Shown here in pieces: positions 1 to 5,051 of a stretch of DNA of 5,854 nt. The stretch spans positions 1 through 5,854 of the forward strand of contig CAMYTM010000043.1 of assembly GCA_947297555.1 (NCBI GenBank), read 5' to 3'. Made by a program: the position numbers and the translations under genes. The stretch's first letter is position 1, and every line of letters begins with the position of its first letter. The notes below the pieces were generated by a model. That model made no database searches. It was not told the DNA's origin and was given only the letters and a program-made list of their open reading frames with translations. This DNA is from an uncultured Mycoplasmatota bacterium. GTDB taxonomy: Bacteria; Bacillota_I; Bacilli_A; RF39; UBA660.

Positions 1-2
1 AT

Positions 3-53
3 ACTGTTTTGGATCAACCAGTAAAAATATTAGATTACCTGCATAACGTGTAA
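3..53 (+). CDS. 3' end of an unidentified gene, frame uncertain
   Basis: Only the last codons of a + strand gene are inside the window, and they cannot be assigned to a family. Two frames are open from the left edge. The frame used here ends in residues DQPVKILDYLHNV with a TAA at 51-53. The next frame ends in GSTSKNIRLPA with a TAA at 44-46. A third frame stops at 22-24. No minus-strand reading has a usable start here. The first frame looks slightly more protein-like, but this is a weak preference. The next + strand element is the structured region from about 91, so this gene could be co-transcribed with it. Confidence 0.3.
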   Translation, partial: TVLDQPVKILDYLHNV

Positions 54-90
54 AAATTTTTTAAATATTATATTGAAAATAAACGAAAAA

Positions 91-229
91 TAATGATGTT
101 TGCTACATGCTTCATGCTACATAATAAGGGTAATACTATACCTTATTATGGCGAAGACTTTAGTGGCTATGCCACTAGTCTCACCTACAAGACTATACTT
201 CGATACTATGACATTGCATAGTATTTTTT
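91..229 (+). ncRNA. Candidate structured small RNA, class unknown
   Basis: Several hairpins follow one another and end in a terminator-like stem. A direct repeat TGCTACAT lies at 101-108 and 115-122. Next is a perfect 9-bp stem (121-129 with 141-149, loop 11). An outer 5-bp stem CGAAG/CTTCG (152-156 with 198-202) encloses a perfect 7-bp stem with a 3-base loop (161-167 with 171-177). The last stem (203-210 with 217-224) runs into six Ts. Such dense, nested pairing stands out against the unstructured AT-rich surroundings and points to the + strand. No clear promoter is visible just upstream, so it may be read from the preceding gene or start from a weak promoter. I do not recognise a known class (not tRNA, T-box, purine riboswitch or tmRNA). 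A tracrRNA is a speculative option treated as a finding. Confidence 0.45.
203..229 (+). terminator. Intrinsic terminator of the structured region
   Basis: An 8-bp perfect stem, ATACTATG (203-210) with CATAGTAT (217-224), has a 6-base loop and leads directly into a T run at 224-229. The stem has only two G/C pairs, so it is weak in energy, but the geometry is that of a Rho-independent terminator on the + strand. Confidence 0.5.
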
Positions 230-265
230 AATATTTCAAATTAATACTTTAAAAACTTTCTGAAT

Positions 266-284
266 TTTACTACCAATTTACTAC
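266..284 (+). repeat. Tandem 8-bp direct repeat, 11-bp period
   Basis: TTTACTAC occurs at 266-273 and again at 277-284, separated by CAA. The 11-bp period places both copies on the same face of the helix. The second copy ends two bases before the -35 element of the promoter at 287-315. This is the usual position for an activator with tandem binding sites, although the element could be chance in such AT-rich DNA. Confidence 0.4.
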
Positions 285-286
285 TT

Positions 287-315
287 TTGAAAGCAAAAAT
301 ATGAGAAATTATAAA
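287..315 (+). promoter_or_regulatory. Sigma-A-type promoter for an orphan transcript
   Basis: TTGAAA (287-292) is followed by a 17-bp spacer and TATAAA (310-315), five of six matches in each box. Transcription would start near 322. No real gene lies downstream for almost 390 bases. The first reading frame with an RBS-like AAAGGA (365-370) codes for only six residues. The product may therefore be a short non-coding RNA ending at the hairpin at 460-481, or a relic of a lost gene. Confidence 0.45.
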
Positions 316-459
316 TATATGTGAATACCTTCCAAAAATAAAAATGCTGTAAACACTTATAAATAAAGGATTTAATGACATTTAAGAACTTATAAAAAGA
401 TAGTCAAAAAATTATATAACTTTTTATTAAAAAAATTTATATTTTTAGAAATGTTACTT

Positions 460-481
460 ATTGTATTTAGAATACAATTTT
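460..481 (+). terminator. Weak terminator-like hairpin
   Basis: A perfect 8-bp stem (460-467 with 471-478) with a TAG loop is followed by TTTT at 478-481. It contains only one G/C pair, so its strength is doubtful. The T run is on the + strand side only, which fits an end for the transcript predicted to start near 322. Confidence 0.3.
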
Positions 482-567
482 ATTGTTTCTTGCAATTTCT
501 TTTTTTAAGAATATAGCATTTACTATTTTGTTTTTCATAATTAATATTGGAGTTCATGTATTCGTAT

Positions 568-608
568 CGACTATCACTTTTCTTTTTTTTTATTATTTTT
601 CATAGTCG
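568..608. repeat. Inverted repeat CGACTAT/ATAGTCG with T-rich loop
   Basis: CGACTAT (568-574) is exactly complementary to ATAGTCG (602-608). The 27-base spacer is almost pure pyrimidine. T runs follow on the + strand (609-613 and 616-622), so it could act as a backup terminator before the promoter near 651-668. The long spacer makes that uncertain, and a protein-binding site is an alternative. Confidence 0.3.
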
Positions 609-650
609 TTTTTAATTTTTTTAAATGAGTAGAAGATTTATGTTTATACG

Positions 651-668
651 TGGTACAATGTATATAAT
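651..668 (+). promoter_or_regulatory. Promoter upstream of the two-frame membrane gene
   Basis: Two overlapping -10 candidates are visible: a perfect TATAAT at 663-668, and TGG followed by TACAAT at 651-659, which has the extended -10 form. No good -35 box lies at standard spacing for either, which favours the extended -10 reading. Transcription would begin at about 666-675, leaving a leader of some 35-45 bases before the ATG at 709. Confidence 0.45.
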
Positions 669-708
669 AGAAAGATAAATAATAATTTAATAAAGAATCA
701 GGTGCAAT

Positions 709-807
709 ATGAAAAATAACAATGAGAATGAAGAAAAACAAATTGCTCTTTTTGAATACCAAAAACTTACTAAAAATTTGTATAGAGAAAAACGAAAAAA
801 AGGTTGA
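709..807 (+). CDS. Short upstream frame: cytoplasmic tail of membrane protein
   Basis: This is a 32-codon frame with an ATG start. An AGGTG (700-704) four bases upstream resembles the AGGTGA site of clpP. The product is hydrophilic: an acidic, Asn-rich start (MKNNNENEEKQ) and a strongly basic end (YREKRKKG). It contains no membrane segment itself. The stop TGA (805-807) overlaps the TTG that opens the next frame (TTGA, 804-807). The basic tail is what normally precedes a membrane anchor, and the hydrophobic anchor is encoded at once in the -1 frame, so the two frames probably belong to one protein. The link is a seven-A run at 795-801 that fits an A AAA AAA slippery site in this frame. A -1 slip there would give a 212-residue fusion. 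As a free peptide it has no recognisable function. Confidence 0.5.
   Translation: MKNNNENEEKQIALFEYQKLTKNLYREKRKKG
795..807 (+). promoter_or_regulatory. A7 slippery run and TTGA stop/start overlap
   Basis: Seven As (795-801) are followed by GG and TTGA. In the upstream frame the codons are CGA AAA AAA GGT TGA. Slipping back one base over the As gives AAA AGG TTG and enters the downstream frame. The same overlap also allows termination and reinitiation at TTG. A one-base change in run length would fuse or separate the frames permanently, so this is also a candidate for homopolymer variation or a sequencing error. Confidence 0.45.
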
Positions 808-1346
808 AAGTTCTTTTGTCCATAATAATAATTGGAATAGTGTTTAAAATTCTTTTTGGTACATTAGAATTTAACAATTTTTTTGAATATTCTTCATCTA
901 AAGGTAGATATTATAAAATAACAGTAAATGAAAAACAAATACCAGCATCTTATAGACTAAGACATAAAATACCTATCATTCCATTTTTGATAAATTTTAA
1001 TAGTTATTATACAGGAAGTAGTGACATTGAAGGGTATAATGATAATTTTTTCACTTTTAACGAATCAGAAAAGTATATAATAGGAATTGAATCGTTTAAT
1101 TGCCATTATTATGATATAATGACCGAATGTAAAAATAATAATCAAAAAATGAAAAAGAATAATGATACCAGATATACAAGTTTAATCATTACTACAGCAA
1201 CTAGGCCATATGAAAGAGTATACGAAGGAAAATTTATTGAAGATATAACACCTTATGTAATGAAAAAAGGTAAGTATCATACAGAAATTACAGCAAAATA
1301 TAGATTTTTTAATGAGGCAAAAATATATTTCTATTTTAATCATTAA
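804..1346 (+). CDS. Membrane-anchored extracytoplasmic protein, function unknown
   Basis: I recognise no family. The 180-residue product starts with a hydrophobic segment (about residues 3-20, LLSIIIIGIVFKILFG). The rest is a Tyr/Asn/Lys-rich domain that looks beta-rich. Two cysteines (100 and 109), only nine residues apart, could form a disulfide outside the cell. The C-terminal part (about 138-180) alternates hydrophobic and polar residues and ends in IYFYFNH. The only start in this frame is TTG at 804, as the frame is closed by a TAG at 783-785. The AGG directly touching it is too close to serve as an RBS. Expression must therefore rely on coupling from the 709-807 frame or on -1 frameshifting at the A run. 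With the upstream frame the protein would have a basic cytoplasmic tail, one membrane span and an outside domain. It converges on clpP, and no partner gene suggests a role. Confidence 0.6.
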   Translation: MKVLLSIIIIGIVFKILFGTLEFNNFFEYSSSKGRYYKITVNEKQIPASYRLRHKIPIIPFLINFNSYYTGSSDIEGYNDNFFTFNESEKYIIGIESFNCHYYDIMTECKNNNQKMKKNNDTRYTSLIITTATRPYERVYEGKFIEDITPYVMKKGKYHTEITAKYRFFNEAKIYFYFNH

Positions 1347-1434
1347 CGTATTGTACGAATTAAATTTTAAAATATTTGAAATAAGAAATTTAACTAGCAA
1401 AGATTTAGATAAAATTTGTTTATAATAAAAGGAA
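1347..1434. other. Short convergent gap, weak + strand stem only
   Basis: These 88 bases separate the convergent membrane-protein gene and clpP. A small stem CGTA/TACG (1347-1350 with 1354-1357) directly follows the TAA of the membrane gene, with flanking TTAA repeats, but lacks a proper T run. No strong + strand terminator is visible, so transcripts from the left could run antisense into clpP. Confidence 0.3.
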
Positions 1435-1458
1435 TTATAGAATCTCGTCTATAATTCC
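1421..1458 (-). terminator. clpP terminator overlapping its stop codon
   Basis: A perfect 10-bp stem (1431-1440 with 1449-1458, loop 8) is followed on the minus strand by TTTTATTATA. The upstream arm is made of clpP codons for the last residues (GIID), and the other arm includes the last Leu codon and TAA stop. On the + strand the stem is not followed by Ts, so it serves clpP only. Confidence 0.6.
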
Positions 1459-1998
1459 ATAAGCAAGTGCTTCCTTGCTATTCATATAAAAATCTCGCTC
1501 CATATCGGCTTCTAAAATGGAAGCCTTTTTCTTTGTTCTTTTGGCTAAGATTTCAATTAATTTTTTCTTTGTTTTTAAAATATGATCTGCAACAATTTTA
1601 ATATCCGTTGCTTGTCCTTGTATACCTCCTAATGGTTGATGAATCATGATCTCTGCATTTTCTAAGGCACAACGTTTATCTCCACAAGCAAGTAAAAAGG
1701 CCGCCATACTTGCCGCCATACCAACGACAATAGTTCTTACATCGCTTTTAATAAAATGCATAGTATCAAAAATAGCAAACCCACTGCAAACTTCCCCACC
1801 TGGACTATTAATGTATAAACAAATTTCTTCGTGATTTAAAGAATCCAAATACAATAATTCACTAATAATAATATTAGCAGAGGCCATATTAATTTCTCCG
1901 GTCAAAAATACAATTCTATCTTTTAAAAGCCTAGAATATAAGTCATACGCATACTCATGATTACTACTCTTTTCAACTACTGTTGGAATAATATTCAT
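1435..1998 (-). CDS. clpP: ATP-dependent Clp protease proteolytic subunit ClpP
   Basis: ClpP forms the tetradecameric serine-protease chamber that degrades proteins unfolded and fed in by ClpX or ClpC in the cytoplasm. The 187-residue product begins with the typical MNIIPTVVEK and YDLYSRLLKDRI stretch. It has the oxyanion/handle region INSPGGEV (63-70), catalytic Ser97 in GMAASMAAF, His120 in MIHQPLGG and Asp169 in MERDF. The Ser-His distance is two residues shorter than in B. subtilis because of a small deletion in the loop GDKRCAL (106-112). The protein ends at DEIL, lacking the usual C-terminal tail of about 8-10 residues. The ATG has a clear AGGTGA (2009 down to 2004 on the minus strand) five bases upstream. 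It is a single-gene unit, convergent with the membrane gene and divergent from the kinase operon. No complete CtsR operator is evident upstream. Confidence 0.97.
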   Translation of the reverse strand: MNIIPTVVEKSSNHEYAYDLYSRLLKDRIVFLTGEINMASANIIISELLYLDSLNHEEICLYINSPGGEVCSGFAIFDTMHFIKSDVRTIVVGMAASMAAFLLACGDKRCALENAEIMIHQPLGGIQGQATDIKIVADHILKTKKKLIEILAKRTKKKASILEADMERDFYMNSKEALAYGIIDEIL

Positions 1999-2351
1999 TT
2001 AGTTCACCTATTACTATCATAGATGAATCTCACTATTTTTATACAAGAAAAAGTTGTCTAATTTTGAATTTTATAAAACTAAACAAAAAAAGTAAAAGAA
2101 CTGTCAAAATATAGTAAAGAATACTTATATCAAACTAATACAAATATAATTTATATATATAGAATATATAAACGAACTAAAATATAAATATTTTTTATAT
2201 ATTAAGCATTTTCACTTTTTTAACTTCTCATTATTCTGAATCCATAAAACTAAAAAAACGATTGTTTCTTTTTTGCGAAAATATTTCAAAAAACTTCCTA
2301 TACAAAACCCTGGCATTATGATAAAATAAACTAGAATACGAGGGGTCAATT
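1999..2351. other. Divergent intergenic region between clpP and kinase operon
   Basis: This 353-base AT-rich stretch must contain the clpP promoter on the minus strand and the operon promoter on the + strand. The clpP promoter is not clear: a perfect TTGACA on the minus strand (complement of 2102-2107) has no good -10 at normal distance, and TTGTAT with TATGAT nearer the gene has a long 19-bp spacer. Two A/T-only style hairpins overlap at 2252-2293. They lack G/C pairs and I assign no function to them. No coding sequence is supported. Confidence 0.5.
2299..2327 (+). promoter_or_regulatory. Likely promoter of the kinase-gap-pgk operon
   Basis: TATACA (2299-2304) and TAAAAT (2322-2327) are separated by exactly 17 bases, with an overlapping TATGAT at 2317-2322 as another -10 candidate. 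The start would be near 2334, giving a leader of about 18 bases that carries the RBS GAGGGG (2340-2345), six bases before the ATG. The short leader leaves no room for a riboswitch. Confidence 0.45.
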
Positions 2352-3989
2352 ATGCAAGAAATAACCATAACGTTTCCTGATGAAACAAAACAAGTTTTTT
2401 CTTCTGCCACACCACTATATGAAATAGCAGAAAAATATCAACCTAAAATGAAACATAATATAATTGGTGTGAAAGTAAACAATGAAATACTTCCTATGCA
2501 CACGAAAATTACTAAAAATTCTTCTGTGTCTTTTTTAGATGTCACTAATCCATACGGATATCGCATGTACCAAGCAGCCTTAAAATTTATATTCGAAGTT
2601 GCCATAAAAGAAACCTATAAAAATGTTGAAGTTCATTTCTTACATAGTGTTCCAAAAGGAATCATGACCGAAATAGAAGGTACAACCATTACAAAAGAAG
2701 ATATCAATAAAATAAAAGAAGCCATGGCTAAAATTATAAACAACGATGAAAAAATTATAAAATACAATATAGAAAAAAAAGAAGCAATGCGCTATTTTTT
2801 AAAACACAATCAAGTAGAGAAAGCACGCAATGTTCATAATACAAATAACGATATTGTAAGTTTTTATAAACTAAAAAATTACTACAACTATTATTATACC
2901 GATATGCCCTATAACACAAAAAATATGAACAAATTTGACTTAAAATATTTAGACAATAACCGTGTTGTTCTTGTGTATCCAAGTAGTAGAACAGAAGGAA
3001 GTGTACCAGAATACGTTCATTATGAAAATATTATTAAAACTTTTTTTGAAGGACAAAATTGGTTAAAAATTATGCACACTCCTTATTTACCGGATTTAAA
3101 TGACCAAGTAAGCAAAAGCAAAATTAAAGAATTTATTGAAGCCAATGAACTTGTATTCAACGAAAGAATTTCGGGTCTTGCCAAAAGAATACATGAAAAA
3201 AAAGAAATAAAAATAGTTTTAATATCGGGACCTTCTTCCACGGGAAAAACAACTACTACCAAAAGACTAGCAAGTTATTTAAAAACATTAGGCTACCAAA
3301 CAATTCCCATATCTGTAGATGACTATTACAAAGATGGTGAAGAAATTCCTCAACTAGAAAATGGAGAATTTGATTTTGAATCACTTAATGCTATCGATAC
3401 CAAATTATTTAATGAAGATCTCCAAGCCCTATTAAACGGAGAAAAAGTAAACCTTCCAATGTATGATTTTATTATTCAAAAGAAAAATAGAAGAGCAAAT
3501 GCCGTGCAAATGGATGAAAATAGTATTCTATTAATTGAAGGACTTCATGGGCTGAACGAAGAATTAACCAGTAGCGTAGAAGAAGAAAAAAAATTTAAAA
3601 TATACCTAAGTCCTTTTATATCATTAGGAATTGACCGTCATAATTACATATCAACTGTTGATTTACGACTTTTAAGAAGAATTGTGAGAGATAATCGTAC
3701 CCGTGGAACAGATGTCGCTAAAACTATTGAACTATGGCAAAACGTAAGAAAAGGGGAAGAAAAATATATTTTTCCTTTTATACACCAAGCAGATGTGATT
3801 ATCAATACGGCGTATGCTTTTGAAGTAGGAATTTTAAAAGTATTTGCAGAGCCATTACTTTATTCCGTTAGTTTTGATTCACCCTACTATGAAGAAGCAA
3901 GAAGATTAATTGATTCTTTAAGAGGGTTCTACCCCATACCTAGTGAATATATAAGTAAAGATTCCATTTTAAGAGAATTTATCGGATAA
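2352..3989 (+). CDS. TGS-domain uridine kinase-like nucleoside kinase
   Basis: This 545-residue protein joins a threonyl-tRNA-synthetase-like N-terminal half to a P-loop kinase of the uridine kinase/phosphoribulokinase family. Residues 1-64 fit a TGS domain. Residues about 65-165 fit the second ThrRS-like (SAD-type) domain, including HFLHSVPKGIM (95-105). A linker carries VYPSSRTEGSVPEY (208-221) and LPDLN (246-250), recurrent in this family. The kinase has Walker A GPSSTGKTT (293-301), the SVDDYYKD substrate loop (321-328), PMYDF (369-373), the strand LLIEGLHGL (393-401) and an Arg-rich lid (438-451). It probably phosphorylates a ribonucleoside such as uridine, but the exact substrate cannot be read from sequence. 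It starts at ATG with GAGGGG six bases upstream. It heads an operon with gap and pgk; the next ATG is 16 bases after its stop. This is a full-length, intact family member. Confidence 0.9.
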   Translation: MQEITITFPDETKQVFSSATPLYEIAEKYQPKMKHNIIGVKVNNEILPMHTKITKNSSVSFLDVTNPYGYRMYQAALKFIFEVAIKETYKNVEVHFLHSVPKGIMTEIEGTTITKEDINKIKEAMAKIINNDEKIIKYNIEKKEAMRYFLKHNQVEKARNVHNTNNDIVSFYKLKNYYNYYYTDMPYNTKNMNKFDLKYLDNNRVVLVYPSSRTEGSVPEYVHYENIIKTFFEGQNWLKIMHTPYLPDLNDQVSKSKIKEFIEANELVFNERISGLAKRIHEKKEIKIVLISGPSSTGKTTTTKRLASYLKTLGYQTIPISVDDYYKDGEEIPQLENGEFDFESLNAIDTKLFNEDLQALLNGEKVNLPMYDFIIQKKNRRANAVQMDENSILLIEGLHGLNEELTSSVEEEKKFKIYLSPFISLGIDRHNYISTVDLRLLRRIVRDNRTRGTDVAKTIELWQNVRKGEEKYIFPFIHQADVIINTAYAFEVGILKVFAEPLLYSVSFDSPYYEEARRLIDSLRGFYPIPSEYISKDSILREFIG

Positions 3990-4005
3990 GAAAGGATATG
4001 ATTTT

Positions 4006-5019
4006 ATGATAAAAGTAGCCATTAATGGATTTGGAAGAATAGGAAGAGTTGCTTTCCGAGAAATGATAACAGGAACAATTTTTGACATAGTAGCCATCAA
4101 TGATTTAACAGATGCAGAAGAACTTGCTTATTTATTAAAATACGATACAAATCATCGTGCATTTCATGAAGATTTAATAAAATCTGAAAACGATGAAATA
4201 GTAATCAATAATCGCAAAAGAATTAAAGTATACAAAGAAAAAGATCCAGAAAACTTACCATGGAAAGAACTAAATGTAGATTTAGTTTTAGAGTGTACAG
4301 GTCTATTCACCACGAAAGAAGGAGCCGAAAAACATTTAAAAGCCGGAGCAAAAAAAGTTTTAATTTCTGCTCCTAGTAAAGAGGGAATCAAAACCATTGT
4401 TTATAATGTAAATGATTTTCTTCTAACAAGCGAAGACCAAATAATTTCAGGTGCTTCCTGTACAACAAATTGTTTAGCCCCAGTATTAAAAGTAATCCAC
4501 GATAATTTTGGGATACAAAAATGTTTTATGAGTACTATTCATGCCTACACAAATGACCAAGCAACGCTTGATATACCACATAAAAAAGGAATCAAGGAAA
4601 GACGAGGTCGTGCTGCGGCAGGAAATATTATACCAACCTCAACAGGAGTCACCAAAGCCATCGGAGAAGTTATACCAGAATTAAAAGGAAGAGTAGATGG
4701 ACTTGCTTATCGTGTCCCGGTAAGTGATGGTTCTCTATGCGATTTAGTCCTAGAACTAAATACAAATGTAACAAGAGAAGAAATTAATAACGCTTTAATA
4801 AATGCCCAAAATGAGACCTTAAAAGTAACATTTGATCCTATTGTTTCCAGTGATATTATTGGAAAAAAATGTGGCTCTTTGGTAGATGCCTCTTTAACAA
4901 AAATACTAGATGTTGAAGGTCATCAACTCGTAAAAATAGCCAGTTGGTATGATAATGAAATGGGATATACAGCCCAAATGCTTCGTACGGCTAAAAAAAT
5001 GTTTAATACACAAAAATAA
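4006..5019 (+). CDS. gap: Glyceraldehyde-3-phosphate dehydrogenase, NAD-type
   Basis: It oxidises glyceraldehyde 3-phosphate to 1,3-bisphosphoglycerate with reduction of NAD, in cytoplasmic glycolysis. The 337-residue length is typical. The Rossmann motif INGFGRIGR (6-14) and IND (31-33) with Asp33 favour NAD over NADP. The catalytic Cys152 is in SGASCTTNCL, with His179 in STIHAYTND as the base. The S-loop runs through TLDIPHKKG and RRGRAAAGNIIPTSTG (199-214). The C-terminal SWYDNEMGYTAQM (313-325) is the family signature. The chosen ATG has AAAGGA (3991-3996) nine bases upstream; a nearer ATG at 3998 stops after three codons. It lies between the kinase and pgk with no terminator in either gap, so the three genes are probably co-transcribed. 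All key residues are present, and it is most likely the glycolytic rather than the gluconeogenic type. Confidence 0.97.
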   Translation: MIKVAINGFGRIGRVAFREMITGTIFDIVAINDLTDAEELAYLLKYDTNHRAFHEDLIKSENDEIVINNRKRIKVYKEKDPENLPWKELNVDLVLECTGLFTTKEGAEKHLKAGAKKVLISAPSKEGIKTIVYNVNDFLLTSEDQIISGASCTTNCLAPVLKVIHDNFGIQKCFMSTIHAYTNDQATLDIPHKKGIKERRGRAAAGNIIPTSTGVTKAIGEVIPELKGRVDGLAYRVPVSDGSLCDLVLELNTNVTREEINNALINAQNETLKVTFDPIVSSDIIGKKCGSLVDASLTKILDVEGHQLVKIASWYDNEMGYTAQMLRTAKKMFNTQK

Positions 5020-5051
5020 ACCGCTAAATAAAAGAATTAAGGATGATGCTT

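Larger units (their letters stand above)
54..708. other. Long AT-rich intergenic region with RNA-like elements
   Basis: This 655-base stretch has no convincing protein gene in six frames. It holds a cluster of perfect hairpins at about 91-229, a tandem 8-bp direct repeat at 266-284, a promoter at 287-315, a short RBS-preceded reading frame of only six codons (ATG at 375, stop at 393-395), a perfect A/T hairpin with a short T run at 460-481, a 7-bp inverted repeat at 568-608 followed by T runs, and a promoter for the next gene around 651-668. The rest is simple AT-rich sequence in which I see nothing further. Confidence 0.6.

Noticed and set aside
365..395. RBS-like AAAGGA followed by ATG and six codons
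   Set aside because: The peptide is only six residues and has no conserved feature; too short to call a gene without expression or conservation data.
54..708. CRISPR array or insertion sequence in the long intergenic region
   Set aside because: No regularly spaced repeats longer than 8 bp, no transposase fragment and no paired terminal inverted repeats were found.
574..762. Minus-strand 62-codon reading frame rich in Phe and Lys
   Set aside because: It overlaps the promoter and the RBS-preceded frame at 709, has no RBS of its own, and its composition is what AT-rich DNA gives by chance.
805..822. Reading TGA as Trp (mycoplasma code) to extend the 709 frame
   Set aside because: The frame would meet a TAA at 820-822 after five more codons, and the other genes use TGG with no in-frame TGA.
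1182..1400. Minus-strand 72-codon frame inside and beyond the membrane gene
   Set aside because: It is antisense to a more credible gene and has no RBS or recognisable motif; it is a mirror reading of AT-rich coding sequence.
1646..1834. + strand 62-codon frame inside clpP
   Set aside because: It lies wholly within the unmistakable clpP gene on the other strand.
2102..2118. CtsR-like operator before clpP (TGTCAAA then AGTAAA)
   Set aside because: The first half matches the CtsR heptad, but the second half only fits if a base is inserted and another removed, so the tandem heptad spacing is not met.
2252..2293. Hairpins made almost only of A and T before the operon promoter
   Set aside because: Each has about one G/C pair plus bulges and no following T run in a useful place; such pairings are expected by chance here.
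2755..2982. Minus-strand 75-codon frame inside the kinase
   Set aside because: It is an antisense shadow of a well-supported kinase gene.
4164..4397. Minus-strand 77-codon frame inside gap
   Set aside because: It is an antisense shadow of GAPDH with no independent support.
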